A stretch of DNA of 64,000 nt from Pseudolysinimonas_A sp039912695 (GCF_039912695.1 NZ_JBDSPJ010000022.1:1-64000); one strand, 5' to 3'; numbered from the stretch's first letter, positions 41,580-50,806 are shown. Notes: generated by a model not told the origin, from the sequence alone. Numbers and translations are program-made.

Positions 41580-42783
41580 CGGCCCCGCGGGTCGTCCACA
41601 ACTTGTGGACTGCCTCCTCGGCGACCAGCAGCAGCACGAAGACGCCGGTCGCGAGGGCGAGCGCCGCGAACGGCGGCACTGCGGCAAGCGCCGGGATGAT
41701 CGCGAGCATGATCGTGCCGGAAATGAAGCGGGTCCACACCCACCAGTGCGCCATCCTGCGCCAGTAGAAACCGGTGCTCGCGAGATACAGCGAGATCCCG
41801 CCAGCGAGCGCAATCGCGCCGTAAAAGCCGAGTGGATGATCGCTGCCCAAGTGGCCGATCGCGACCTCGATCCCGAGCGCGGTCAGGATGATGCCGATGA
41901 GCAACGGGTAGTGCAGGTAGGTGTAGGCGTCGCCCGCGAGTTTGGCGCGCTCCTGGCCGCGGGCCTCGCTCAGGATGTGCTCAGATGCTGGCTGCATTCG
42001 CTCGAAGTAGGCCCACCACAGCGCGAAGCCGATCAGCACAGCAAAAGCCACCCCACCGATCAGGGCGGGGCTCAACTCAACCTGGGCAGCCCCGACGCCG
42101 AGAGCGACGATCGACTCCCCCAACCCCAGGATGATGATCAGCCCGAATCGCTCCGACCAATACGCGGCAGAGTGCACCCGCCAGCCATTCAACGCTGTGC
42201 CGAGGTAGACCCCGAAAGAGTCGAGGGCGAACATCCCGAGCCAAATCCAGGTCTGCCAGGGTCCGCCGATCAGTGCCCCGGTCGCAAAGATCGCGGCACT
42301 CGGCAGGATCGGCAGCAACGAGTTGCGGATCACTGCGCTGCGCAGCTCGCGGCTGCGACCCGCAGCCTTGAGGTAGAGCAGGCCGTGGATGAGGCGGGAG
42401 CCGAAATATCCAGCGAGCAGGATCAGCGGCAGTGCCGACGACTGCCCCGCCTCAGGAAACGCCGCCGGGATCGTCAACGCGAGCACGAAGATCAGCACTG
42501 AAGCCAGCACGAAACCGAACCGTACGATGCCGCGATCGGCACGGGTTTCATTTGCCAGCCAGCCGTACGACACCCAGAGCTGCCACAGCATCCCGAGCAC
42601 CAGAATGCCTTGCAGCACCCCGAACGCGCTGTGCTGTTGCGCCATCAGCCTGCTGACCTGGGTGAACGAGAACACGAACACCAGATCGAAGAACAACTCG
42701 AAAGTCGTGACCCTTGCGCCCTCCTCACTGTGAGGTCCGACCCGCAACAAGGCAGGAAGGGCGGTCCAGATTCGCTCACCCAT
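41569..42783 (-). CDS. Low temperature requirement protein A (LtrA) family membrane protein
   Basis: A 404-residue protein with about 11-12 membrane helices. The N-terminal VTTFELFFDLVFVFSFTQVS is the LtrA hallmark, and ERFGLIIILGLGESIVALG is the second conserved motif. The function of LtrA is poorly known (linked to cold growth in Listeria). ATG 42783 begins inside the end of the OsmC gene (8-bp overlap), so the pair is translationally linked; it also overlaps the convergent HExxH gene by 11 bp. Confidence 0.9.
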   Translation of the reverse strand: MGERIWTALPALLRVGPHSEEGARVTTFELFFDLVFVFSFTQVSRLMAQQHSAFGVLQGILVLGMLWQLWVSYGWLANETRADRGIVRFGFVLASVLIFVLALTIPAAFPEAGQSSALPLILLAGYFGSRLIHGLLYLKAAGRSRELRSAVIRNSLLPILPSAAIFATGALIGGPWQTWIWLGMFALDSFGVYLGTALNGWRVHSAAYWSERFGLIIILGLGESIVALGVGAAQVELSPALIGGVAFAVLIGFALWWAYFERMQPASEHILSEARGQERAKLAGDAYTYLHYPLLIGIILTALGIEVAIGHLGSDHPLGFYGAIALAGGISLYLASTGFYWRRMAHWWVWTRFISGTIMLAIIPALAAVPPFAALALATGVFVLLLVAEEAVHKLWTTRGAATA

Positions 42784-43267
42784 CGACGGCCGTCGGCGCT
42801 GAGACCACCTGGATGCTCGGCTCGTGGCGAACGGGAAAGTTGACGCTCGATGCGATGAAGCACAGGCGGTTCGCCTCCGCGTGGAGGCGGGTCGCGACAT
42901 CCGGATCCCCCGCCGAGATGGTCACAACGGGCCTCAGAACGACTTCGGTGAAGCGTCCGCCGCCATCCGCGTCGGTGACCAGAGTGCCGACGGCAGCATC
43001 CGTGTAGCTCGCGACGACGATGCCGTTCTGCACCGCGACATAGAGGTAACTCAGCAGATGGCACTGGCTGAGGGCGGCAATGAGAAGTTCCTCCGGATTC
43101 CACCGCTCCAGATCTCCATGGAACGCCCGGGCAGCCGAACCTTCGATCAGGTGCTTGCCATCGAGGGAAACGACATGATCACGACCGAAGTCGCGGGAGC
43201 CACTTGTGCCCGTTCCGCGGTTACCGGTCCAGGAGAGTGCCACGGAGAACGTGTGGTCCTGAGCCAT
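42776..43267 (-). CDS. OsmC/Ohr-family protein
   Basis: A 163-residue protein with the OsmC fold: an N-terminal strand pair (FSVALSWTGNRGTGTSG), NPEELLIAALSQCHLLSYL with the first redox Cys, and ANRLCFIASSVNFPV with the second Cys. Such proteins reduce organic hydroperoxides with a thiol pair. ATG 43267 has a GGAGG site; the frame is open to 43369 but this would overlap gabT2. Divergent from the second gabT-like gene with 28 bp between. Confidence 0.9.
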   Translation of the reverse strand: MAQDHTFSVALSWTGNRGTGTSGSRDFGRDHVVSLDGKHLIEGSAARAFHGDLERWNPEELLIAALSQCHLLSYLYVAVQNGIVVASYTDAAVGTLVTDADGGGRFTEVVLRPVVTISAGDPDVATRLHAEANRLCFIASSVNFPVRHEPSIQVVSAPTAVDG

Positions 43268-43282
43268 CCCTTTACTCCTCCG

Positions 43283-43288
43283 TAGAAT
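43283..43288 (+). promoter_or_regulatory. -10 element of the second gabT-like gene (leaderless)
   Basis: TAGAAT ends 7 nt before ATG 43296. The 28-bp spacer also holds the OsmC ribosome site on the other strand, so the OsmC promoter must lie within gabT2. Confidence 0.65.
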
Positions 43289-43295
43289 CAACAGC

Positions 43296-44636
43296 ATGGC
43301 TGACACGCTCGTCGATCCCACGGTAGTTCCCTTGCAGCGACGGCTGGTGACCGAGATCCCCGGCCCCAAGTCGCGCGCTCTTCAGGAGCGTCGCTCGGCC
43401 GCCGTATCGAACGGTGTTTCGTCGGCTCTCCCGGTCTACATCGAGCGGGCGCACGGCGCGATCATCGTGGATGTCGACGGCAACGCGTTCCTCGACCTCG
43501 GGGCGGGGATCGGTGTCACGACGATCGGACACACCGACGACGCCGTCGTTGCGGCAGCGCGAGCTCAGCTCGGGGAAGTCATCCACACCCTGTTCACGAT
43601 CACACCGTACGAAGAGTACGTGCGGGTCGCCGAGCTGCTGGCCGCTCACACTCCGGGATCGTTTGCGAAGAAGTCGGTGCTCGTCAACTCAGGCGCCGAG
43701 GCTGTCGAGAACGGCGTCAAGATCGCCCGCAAGTACACCGGACGCGGCGGGGTCGCGGTGCTCGAGCACGCGTACCACGGCCGCACCAACCTCACGATGG
43801 CCATGAACTTCAAGGCGATGCCGTACTCCCTGGGATACGGGCCGTTCGCGGGCGACGTCTACCGCGCCCCGAACTCGTATCCGCTTCACGACGGGCTGTC
43901 GGGAGCGGACGCGGCCGCGCGCACGATCGCGTACCTCGAGAAGACCGTCGGTGCGTCGGACCTGGCCTGTCTCGTGGTCGAGCCGATCCAGGGCGAGGGC
44001 GGCTTCGTCGTTCCCGCCGACGGCTACCTCCCCGCACTGCAGGAATGGTGCACGGCAAACGGCATCGTGTTCATCGCCGACGAGATCCAGAGCGGAATGG
44101 CACGCACCGGTGCGTACTTCGCGTCGGAGCACCTGGGACTCGTGCCGGACCTCGTGCTGATCGCGAAAGGCATCGCGGGCGGCCTCCCGCTCGCAGCTGT
44201 CACTGGCCGCGCCGAAATCATGGATGCCAGCCAGCCCGGCGGCCTCGGCGGCACGTTCGGCGGTAATCCCGTCGCCTGCGCGGCCGCGATCGCCGTCTTC
44301 GATCGCATCGAGTCAGACGGTCTGTTGGCCGAGGCAGCGCGGATCGAAGGCACCCTGAAGACCGGGCTTCTCGCCCTACAGGCGAAGTACCCGATCATCG
44401 CCGAGGTGCGCGGCATCGGCGCGATGCTCGCCGTTGAACTGCTCGACCCGTCGACTCACGCGCCGCGGGCCGACGCCGTTGCGGCGATCGCCGCCGCTGC
44501 CGCACAGCAGGGCGTGATCGTGCTGACTGCGGGAACCTACGGCAACGTGCTGCGGTTCCTGCCGAGTCTGGCGATTACCGACGTGCAGCTCGCGGATGCC
44601 CTGTCGGTACTCGACGCCTGTTTCGCGGCGCTGTAG
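43296..44636 (+). CDS. gabT: 4-aminobutyrate aminotransferase-like protein 2
   Basis: A 446-residue class III PLP aminotransferase clearly paralogous to the gene at 39157: same TEIPGPKSRALQERR start, LVNSGAEAVENGVKIARKYTGR, FIADEIQSGMARTG with the Asp, and AKGIAGGLPLAAVTGRAEIM with the PLP Lys. Substrate differences between the copies (GABA, beta-alanine, 5-aminovalerate, putrescine) cannot be read from sequence. Predicted leaderless. Confidence 0.9.
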   Translation: MADTLVDPTVVPLQRRLVTEIPGPKSRALQERRSAAVSNGVSSALPVYIERAHGAIIVDVDGNAFLDLGAGIGVTTIGHTDDAVVAAARAQLGEVIHTLFTITPYEEYVRVAELLAAHTPGSFAKKSVLVNSGAEAVENGVKIARKYTGRGGVAVLEHAYHGRTNLTMAMNFKAMPYSLGYGPFAGDVYRAPNSYPLHDGLSGADAAARTIAYLEKTVGASDLACLVVEPIQGEGGFVVPADGYLPALQEWCTANGIVFIADEIQSGMARTGAYFASEHLGLVPDLVLIAKGIAGGLPLAAVTGRAEIMDASQPGGLGGTFGGNPVACAAAIAVFDRIESDGLLAEAARIEGTLKTGLLALQAKYPIIAEVRGIGAMLAVELLDPSTHAPRADAVAAIAAAAAQQGVIVLTAGTYGNVLRFLPSLAITDVQLADALSVLDACFAAL

Positions 44637-44655
44637 ATCATTCGCCGGGCTGTAG

Positions 44656-45327
44656 CTAACTTTCGGTGTCGCCCGCCGGGACGATCTTGACGATGACCTG
44701 AGCCGCGGCATCTAGTGCGCGCAATTGCAGGATGCTGGGGTGCGCCTCGAGCACCTGGGCGGTATTGGCCAGAGATCGCACCGCCGCCGCCTCACCACGG
44801 GCGCGTTCAAGCCGGGCGCCAGCTTCGGCCCTCGCCAGCGCGGTTTCGGAGTACGCACGACGCAACTCCTGCGGGAGGGTGAGGTCGCGCAGCTCGAACG
44901 AGGTGATCGCGACGCCGAGCCGGGTCGCATTTTCGCCGAGCACGTCGGTCGTCGCGATCGTGTCCCGTGCTGCGAGGAGTTCGTCGAGGGTCATCGCGGC
45001 GACCGCCTTGCGCAAGGCGACCTGCGCAAGCGCATGCAACTCGCCCTGGGCGTCGGCGACGTTGGTCAACCATGCCGTGGGGTCAGTGATCGAGAACGCG
45101 AGGAAGAGCGACGTGCGCACCTGAAGACCGTCAGAGGTGAGAACCTCTTGGGGCGGGATGACGATGCGACGTTCCCGGATGTCGACGACCCAGAACTCTT
45201 CGCGGCGGTGGCGACGGTGCCGACCCTCTACTTCGGTACGAACGTATGTTCCGTCTTTGCGGACGACGGCGCGTTCGCCCGATTGCACGACGACCCAGCG
45301 TCCGGCGGTGACTTGTCGGGTGAGCAT
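44656..45327 (-). CDS. SPFH/band 7 (slipin-like) protein without membrane helix
   Basis: A 223-residue protein with the SPFH core: VVDIRERRIVIPPQEVLTSDGLQVRTSLFLAFSI (motif read), ALRKAVAAMTLDELLAARD, then RLGVAITSFELRDLTLPQELRRA and a charged coiled-coil helix (ALARAEAGARLERARGEAAAV). Stomatin/slipin relatives normally have an N-terminal membrane anchor; here there is none, so it would need another way to reach the membrane. AAGGA precedes the ATG. Confidence 0.85.
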   Translation of the reverse strand: MLTRQVTAGRWVVVQSGERAVVRKDGTYVRTEVEGRHRRHRREEFWVVDIRERRIVIPPQEVLTSDGLQVRTSLFLAFSITDPTAWLTNVADAQGELHALAQVALRKAVAAMTLDELLAARDTIATTDVLGENATRLGVAITSFELRDLTLPQELRRAYSETALARAEAGARLERARGEAAAVRSLANTAQVLEAHPSILQLRALDAAAQVIVKIVPAGDTES

Positions 45328-45351
45328 CCTGTTTCCTTGTGACGGATTGGG

Positions 45352-45438
45352 GGTGACCCGCCCTCCGCAGATCCACGAGGAGCGGGCGACCCGAAGTCGC
45401 GCAGAGCCCGTCGTCGATGTTCCTGCGGAGGACGGGCC
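45352..45438. repeat. Inverted-repeat region upstream of the SPFH gene
   Basis: CCCGCCCTCCGCAG (45357-45370) pairs with CTGCGGAGGACGGG (45423-45436) at 13 of 14 positions; a second, weaker pairing (GCGGGC with GCCCGT) lies inside. The segment begins GGGTGACCCG and contains GTCGCGCAGAGC, both also present in the palindrome at 23891-23963, so the two may belong to one dispersed repeat family. The rest of the 246-bp gap (45328-45573) shows only a short T-run near 45477-45483. Confidence 0.6.
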
Positions 45439-45573
45439 TTTCCATGAGTGCCGAGTCGAACGGCTGAACCAAATGAGTTTTTTAGACTCTCGTCGACCCC
45501 GACTCGCGGGACCGGGAGAGGCAACTGCCTCCGGCCGCTAGGCGCCGACCCCGTGATGCTAGCAGCGAGGCTC

Positions 45574-46524
45574 TCACGGGACGAGGATGATCTTGCCGCC
45601 AGCGTGGCCGCCGACCAGGAGTTCATAGGCGGCTCGAACCTCCGCAAGCGGGAACTCCGCGGCAATCTCGACAGCGAGCTGCCCGTCGGCAAAGAGCTCG
45701 CCGAGAGTCGTTTGCGCGGCGGCCCGGATCTCGCGGCCCGGATCCGCGCCAGGACCCCCACCGATCGCCTGACCGCCGGCTGCCAGCGCCGCAGCGAAGT
45801 TGACGATCGAGACGAACCGCGCGGGATCAGTCATCAGCTGCAGCGAAACCGTGAGGGCTTCATCGGTACCGACCGTGTCAATCGCGGCGTCGATGCCGTT
45901 CGGGGCGAGTGCCACCACGCGGTCCAGCAGCCCCTCGCCGTATTCCACCGGCTCGACCCCGAGCGCCTCGAGCTCGGCGTGGCGTTTCACCGAGGCGGTG
46001 CCGATGACTCGGGCACCGCGCAGAATCGCGAGTTGGGCCGCCATCCGGCCGACTCCCCCGCTCGCGCCATGGACGAGCACTACGTCGGTGGCGCCGACTC
46101 GCACCGCTTCGAGAGCGTGCACGGCGGTCGTGCCGACGGCAAGCAGTCCGGCCGCTTCCGCAAACGACGCAGCCTCGGGCTTGTGCAGCAGCCGGTCGGC
46201 GTGAACGGTGAGCTCGTCGGCCTGCGCCCCCGAAAGTCGGTGTCCGTAGACCTCGTCGCCGACTGCGAGGGGTGAGCCGTCGAGAGCCACGGCATCCGGT
46301 CCTACCGCGGTGATGACGCCGGATGCCTCGCTGCCGAGTCGAATCGGAAGACGCGCCGGATCTTTCGTGCCAACCCCGGCCACCAGCTTGGCGTCGTAGG
46401 GGTTGAGTGCGGTTGCTCGAACCGAGATCACGACCTCACCACCCACGGGAGCGCGCGATGCGACGTCGATCAGCTCGATGGATTCGGGACCGCCATACGA
46501 GGTGGCGGCAGCAGCACGGACCAT
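45574..46524 (-). CDS. Zinc-less quinone oxidoreductase / MDR-family dehydrogenase
   Basis: A 316-residue medium-chain reductase-like protein. GroES-like N-terminal domain (TALNPYDAKLVAG, LGSEASGVITAVG), then the Rossmann domain with VLVHGASGGVGRMAAQLA, and a C-terminal GGHAGGKIILVP. The zinc ligands of alcohol dehydrogenases are absent, as in NADPH:quinone reductases. ATG 46524 chosen; TTG 46536 is in frame but overlaps the permease gene. It follows the Pot-type importer on the same strand by 8 bp. Confidence 0.88.
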   Translation of the reverse strand: MVRAAAATSYGGPESIELIDVASRAPVGGEVVISVRATALNPYDAKLVAGVGTKDPARLPIRLGSEASGVITAVGPDAVALDGSPLAVGDEVYGHRLSGAQADELTVHADRLLHKPEAASFAEAAGLLAVGTTAVHALEAVRVGATDVVLVHGASGGVGRMAAQLAILRGARVIGTASVKRHAELEALGVEPVEYGEGLLDRVVALAPNGIDAAIDTVGTDEALTVSLQLMTDPARFVSIVNFAAALAAGGQAIGGGPGADPGREIRAAAQTTLGELFADGQLAVEIAAEFPLAEVRAAYELLVGGHAGGKIILVP

Positions 46525-46532
46525 GCCTTCAT

Positions 46533-47333
46533 TCAACCCCGAGCAAGCCGCTTGCGGCGCACCGCCGAGGCGACCTGCGTGGCAACGACCAGGATGATCG
46601 CGAAGAAGAAGACAGCGCTCGCGATCACGTTCGCCTCACCCGGGATGCCCTTCGCAGCCTGGATGTAGATGTACTTCGGGAAGGTGAACGCGGCTCCGGC
46701 GTTGAAATTTGTGATGATGAAGTCGTCGAACGACAGGGCGAACGACAGCAGCATGGCCGCGATAATGCCGGGCAGCAGCAGCGGGAAGGTGATGCGCCAC
46801 CACACCTGCGCGGGGCTGGCGTAGAGGTCGCGACCGGCTTCCTCGATCGCAGGATCGAGACCTGCCACCCGAGCGCGAACCGTCACGACAACGAAACTGA
46901 TGCAGAACATCGTGTGGGCCAGGATGATCGTGACGACGCCCTTGGGCACTCCGGCGGTCAGGAACTGGGCTGCGAGACCCGCCCCGAGAACGACCTCGGG
47001 GGTCGCCATCGGCAGGAAGAGCAGCAGCGACGCCGCTGCCCGGAAGCGCAGTCGATAGCGCACGAGTGCGATTGCGATCGCGGTGCCCATCGCCGTCGCC
47101 GCCAGCGTGGCAATCGCGCCAACGAACAGGCTGGTCCCGAACGACTGGCACACGACATCCGCGTTACACACCCCCAGCCAGTTGTTCAGCGTGAAGCCGC
47201 GCCAAACGATGTTGGTACGTCGGTAGTCGTTGAACGAGAACACGATTGTGTAAACGATCGGTACCAGCAGCAGGGCCAAGATCACCGTCGTGAAGAGGCC
47301 AAGCCCCCACGTTCCGATCCGGAACCGGCGCAT
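46533..47333 (-). CDS. potC: ABC transporter permease, PotC-like
   Basis: A 266-residue inner-membrane permease with six predicted helices and the EAA loop EEAGRDLYASPAQVWWRITFPLLLPGI (motif read, about 155-180). It pairs with the PotB-like permease; its ATG overlaps the stop of that gene by one base (TGATG). The family imports spermidine/putrescine or related amines; the ligand is not proven. Confidence 0.92.
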   Translation of the reverse strand: MRRFRIGTWGLGLFTTVILALLLVPIVYTIVFSFNDYRRTNIVWRGFTLNNWLGVCNADVVCQSFGTSLFVGAIATLAATAMGTAIAIALVRYRLRFRAAASLLLFLPMATPEVVLGAGLAAQFLTAGVPKGVVTIILAHTMFCISFVVVTVRARVAGLDPAIEEAGRDLYASPAQVWWRITFPLLLPGIIAAMLLSFALSFDDFIITNFNAGAAFTFPKYIYIQAAKGIPGEANVIASAVFFFAIILVVATQVASAVRRKRLARG

Positions 47334-48250
47334 CAGACGAGATCCTTCGTGCCGGCGAATCTCACGTACAACCCGACGACCAGCAGGATCGCAGCCATCA
47401 GGATGATGGACAGCGACGCGGCAACCGGATAGTTGCCGAGCGCGAGGAAGTTCGCCTCGACCACGTTGCCGATCATCGCCGTCTCGGTTCCGCCCAGAAA
47501 GTCGCGACTCGCATTGACGTAGTCGCCAGCCGCGGGGATGAAGGTCAGCAGCGTTCCCGAGATCACGCCCGGCAGCGACAGCGGCAGCGTGACCCGCCAG
47601 AAGGTCGAGCGTGGGCTGGCATACAGGTCACCGCCAGCCTCGACGTACCTCAGGTCGAGACGCTCGAGTGAGGTGTAGATCGGCAGCGTCATGAACGGGA
47701 TGAAGTTGTAGGTGAGGCCAAAGATGACCGAGAACGAGGTGCCCGTAATCTGCGCGTCCGGCGGCAGGATCGACAGGTTCTGCAGGAAGGACACCACAGG
47801 ACCCTCATCGGAGAGGATCTGTTTCCAGGCGAGAGTCCGCAGCAGGAAAGAGATGAAGAACGGCGCGATGACCAGCGTCAGCGCGAGCGCTTGAATGAGC
47901 TTGTAGTTGCGTAGCTTGACGCCGATGAAGTACGCGATCGGATAGCCGATCAGCAGCGCGCAGACCGTCGCGATCAGCGCGTAGACGAACGAGCGCACGA
48001 TGATGGGCCAGTACTGGACGATCACGTCGGCGTAGTTCTGCCAACGGAACGCGTAGATGTATTCGCCGAAGTCACCGCGCAGGTCGGGGGTTTCGAGGCT
48101 CGTGATGATCAGCGAGACCAGCGGTACTAAAAAGAACAGGGTCAGGTACGCAAGTCCGGGCAGCAACAACAGGATGGCGACGGGGCTGCGCCGACTCGGC
48201 ACCGCCACCTCTGCTGTGGGCGCCGAACTGCCGAACGCCCCGAAAGCCAT
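47333..48250 (-). CDS. potB: ABC transporter permease, PotB-like
   Basis: A 305-residue permease with six helices, the N-terminal LLLPGLAYLTLFFLVPL segment and an EAA loop (YVEAGGDLYASPRSTFWRVTLP read by motif). It starts 2 nt after the ATPase stop. Second membrane half of the Pot-type importer. Confidence 0.92.
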   Translation of the reverse strand: MAFGAFGSSAPTAEVAVPSRRSPVAILLLLPGLAYLTLFFLVPLVSLIITSLETPDLRGDFGEYIYAFRWQNYADVIVQYWPIIVRSFVYALIATVCALLIGYPIAYFIGVKLRNYKLIQALALTLVIAPFFISFLLRTLAWKQILSDEGPVVSFLQNLSILPPDAQITGTSFSVIFGLTYNFIPFMTLPIYTSLERLDLRYVEAGGDLYASPRSTFWRVTLPLSLPGVISGTLLTFIPAAGDYVNASRDFLGGTETAMIGNVVEANFLALGNYPVAASLSIILMAAILLVVGLYVRFAGTKDLV

Positions 48251-48252
48251 GC

Positions 48253-49368
48253 TCAGTCGTCCGTTTCGGTGGGGGTATCAGAAGCCGTCGACACATCTGA
48301 CGAAGGTCCGTCCGATAGGCCGAAACCGTGGTCGACGGTCCAGGCAACCCAGACCTCCGAACCTGTCTGTACGACCGGACCGAACACCATGTTTTGGGCG
48401 AACAAACTCATGGTGCCGATGCCGGGAACGTCGATCAGGTAGTCGGTACTGACCCCGGTGAACGACACATCGATGACGCGGCCGGGTCCGAGAACATTGA
48501 CACCCGCAGCGGGCTGCGGCTTGCTCACATGGAGCAGCAACTTCTCGGGGCGCACCCCGATGGTGACATGACCGGCGTGACGCTGCGCGCGCGCCTTCGG
48601 CACCTCGATTTTGGTGCCCGCCACATCAACGACGATCGTGTCGCCCTTCGACGCAACAACGGGGCCGGTGAGCAGGTTCGAGCGGCCGAGGAAGTTGGCC
48701 ACGAACGCCGTCTTCGGAAGTTCGTACAACTCTTCGGGAGCACCGAGCTGCTCGATTTCGCCGCGGTTCATCACGGCGACGGTGTCGGCCATGGTCATGG
48801 CCTCCTCCTGGTCGTGCGTGACGTGCAGAAAGGTCAGACCGACCTCGTTCTGAATCTGCTTGAGCTCGATCTGCATCTCGCGCCGCAACTTCAGGTCGAG
48901 AGCGCCGAGCGGTTCATCAAGCAACAGCACGGCGGGACGGTTCACGACGGCGCGCGCCAGAGCAACCCGCTGCTGCTGACCGCCGGAGAGCTGGATGGGG
49001 CGCCGCGCCGACAGATGATCGAGTTGCACCAACCGCAGTGCTTCGTGGGCGCGCGCGCCGGCATCCCGAACCCCGCGACGTTTCAGGCCAAACGCGACGT
49101 TCTCGAGCACCGACATGTGCGGGAACAGCGCGTAGCTCTGAAACACCGTGTTGACCGGACGCCGGTACGACTTGGTATCGGTGACGTCCTTGCCGCCGAT
49201 CAGAATCCGACCGGCAGTGGGCTCCTCAAGCCCAGCCACGAGCCTCAGAGTCGTCGTCTTGCCACACCCCGAAGGACCCAGCAGTGCGAAAAACGATCCC
49301 GACGGGATCGTCAGGTTGAGGCCCTCGAGCGCGGTGAAACCCGGGAAGCGTTTGGTGACACCGACCAA
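48253..49368 (-). CDS. potA: ABC transporter ATP-binding protein, PotA-like
   Basis: A 371-residue ATPase from TTG 49368. Walker A GPSGCGKTT (about 30-38), signature LSGGQQQRVALARAV, Walker B VLLLDEPLGALD, H-loop HVTHDQEEAMTMAD and a C-terminal TOBE domain (about 235-340). The start is unclear: at TTG the protein begins M-VGVTKRF and lacks residues normally found before this strand, while the frame stays open upstream for 25 more codons (rich in GESGGAESGG) as far as a CTG at 49443, just after the stop of the binding-protein gene. No ATG or GTG is available in that stretch. Confidence 0.9.
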   Translation of the reverse strand: MVGVTKRFPGFTALEGLNLTIPSGSFFALLGPSGCGKTTTLRLVAGLEEPTAGRILIGGKDVTDTKSYRRPVNTVFQSYALFPHMSVLENVAFGLKRRGVRDAGARAHEALRLVQLDHLSARRPIQLSGGQQQRVALARAVVNRPAVLLLDEPLGALDLKLRREMQIELKQIQNEVGLTFLHVTHDQEEAMTMADTVAVMNRGEIEQLGAPEELYELPKTAFVANFLGRSNLLTGPVVASKGDTIVVDVAGTKIEVPKARAQRHAGHVTIGVRPEKLLLHVSKPQPAAGVNVLGPGRVIDVSFTGVSTDYLIDVPGIGTMSLFAQNMVFGPVVQTGSEVWVAWTVDHGFGLSDGPSSDVSTASDTPTETDD

Positions 49369-49445
49369 TTCGAGGTCGGCTCCGCCGGGCGCGACACCTC
49401 CCGCGTCGAACCCACCCGACTCAGCGCCACCCGACTCGCCCAGGG

Positions 49446-50657
49446 TCAGGCCCCGAGCAGCACGGACTGGAAGGCAGACCCGTAGGACTGTTCCTGCGCG
49501 GGAGTGAGCGTGCGGAAAACGCGGGATTTCGCCAACGTTTTTTGGTCGGGGAAGATCAGCGGGTTGTCGACGAGAGACTCATCAACAGTTGCCATCGCTT
49601 CCTGCGTGCCCACAACCGGCGAGATGTAATAGACGTACGCGGCGACTTGCGCTGCGATCTCGGGTTCGTAGTAGAAGTCGATCATCTTCTCGACGTTCTT
49701 CTTGCGCGGCGAGCCGATCGGCACCATGAAGTTGTCGTTCCACAGCGTGCCCCCGGCGTCGGGGACGGCGAATCCAAACTTCTCTTCGCCCAGCTCGGCG
49801 TTGAGGTTGGCGATGTCGCCCGACCAGACGATGCCGGCGACAGCGTCGCCGTTGGTGAGATCTTCGACGTAAGAATTGCCCTTGACCGCGCCGATCTGAC
49901 CGCTCGTCACCTGCTTCTTGAATGTCTCAAGTGCCGCCGTGAACTGGTCATCGGTGAAGTCACCGGAGATATCGATACCCGCCTCGAGCATGATCAGACC
50001 GATCGTGTCGCGCATCTCGCTGAGCACGCAGATCTTGCCCTTGAGCGCAGAGTCCCACAGCTCCGAAACGTGGGTGAGCCCGTTGGGGAATTGTTCCTTG
50101 TTCCAGCAGATCCCGCCGAACCCGCCCTGCCAGGGCATCGACATCTTCCGGCCCGGGTCGAAATCGACATTCAAAAGCTCGGGGTTGAGGTTTGACCTGT
50201 TCGGGATGTTGGCTGCGGTCAACTCTTGCGTGTACCCGAAGCGGATCATCCGCGCGAGCATCCAGTCGGTCAGGCAGACCGTGTCGGCACCGATGTCTTG
50301 CCCGAGGGCGAGCTGGTCTTTGACCCGGCCGTAGTACGTGTTGTTGTCGTCGACATCTTCGGTATAGGTCACCGTGATCCCGGACGCGGTCTTGAACTGG
50401 TCGAGCGTCGGGTGATTCTTGGCGTCGTCGGTGTCGAGATAGAGCGGCCAGTTCGACCAACGAATGGTCTTGTCGCTGTCGGAAACATCCGGAGGCGAAG
50501 TCGGCGCAGCAGCTCCGCCCGGCGCGCAGGCGGCGAGGGCGAGAGCGGTGGCGCCCCCAACTCCCCCGGCAAGCACGGCACGGCGCGACACCTGTGACGC
50601 ACGCGCTTGTTGAACGAGACGACGGATCAGGGGATCCTCGGGAAGCGACCTGGTCAT
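49446..50657 (-). CDS. potD: Spermidine/putrescine-type substrate-binding lipoprotein, PotD-like
   Basis: A 403-residue binding protein. ATG 50657 has AAGGAG 7 nt upstream. The leader has a twin-arginine (SRRAVL, about 24-29), then a hydrophobic stretch and lipobox ALAACAP, so export by Tat followed by lipidation is likely. The body matches the PotD/PotF fold (IRWSNWPLYLD, VDDNNTYYGRVK, TDWMLARMIRFGYTQEL, SGDIANLNAELGEEKFGF). First gene of a potD-A-B-C run. Confidence 0.93.
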   Translation of the reverse strand: MTRSLPEDPLIRRLVQQARASQVSRRAVLAGGVGGATALALAACAPGGAAAPTSPPDVSDSDKTIRWSNWPLYLDTDDAKNHPTLDQFKTASGITVTYTEDVDDNNTYYGRVKDQLALGQDIGADTVCLTDWMLARMIRFGYTQELTAANIPNRSNLNPELLNVDFDPGRKMSMPWQGGFGGICWNKEQFPNGLTHVSELWDSALKGKICVLSEMRDTIGLIMLEAGIDISGDFTDDQFTAALETFKKQVTSGQIGAVKGNSYVEDLTNGDAVAGIVWSGDIANLNAELGEEKFGFAVPDAGGTLWNDNFMVPIGSPRKKNVEKMIDFYYEPEIAAQVAAYVYYISPVVGTQEAMATVDESLVDNPLIFPDQKTLAKSRVFRTLTPAQEQSYGSAFQSVLLGA

Positions 50658-50793
50658 GAAACGACTCCTTCCGGCTGGCACGATCCTGACACAGCGAGGC
50701 CCGCTGACGGAACAAATCGCGGGTTTTGTAACACGAATTTCACGTAAAGCGCCGTTCTCAGGCCTAATCGGTGCGGAATCCGTAGTCGCGACC

Positions 50794-50799
50794 TACACT
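50794..50799 (+). promoter_or_regulatory. -10 element of ald (leaderless)
   Basis: TACACT ends 7 nt before ATG 50807. The 149-bp divergent spacer to potD also holds an AT-rich patch at about 50719-50741 with an imperfect dyad (TTGTAACACGAA and TTCACGTAA), the likely potD promoter/control area. Confidence 0.5.
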
Positions 50800-50806
50800 G
50801 ACGCAC

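Noticed and set aside
50719..50741. AT-rich dyad upstream of potD considered as a GlnR box
   Set aside because: The half-site spacing does not clearly fit a GlnR consensus from memory; kept only as an AT-rich control region.
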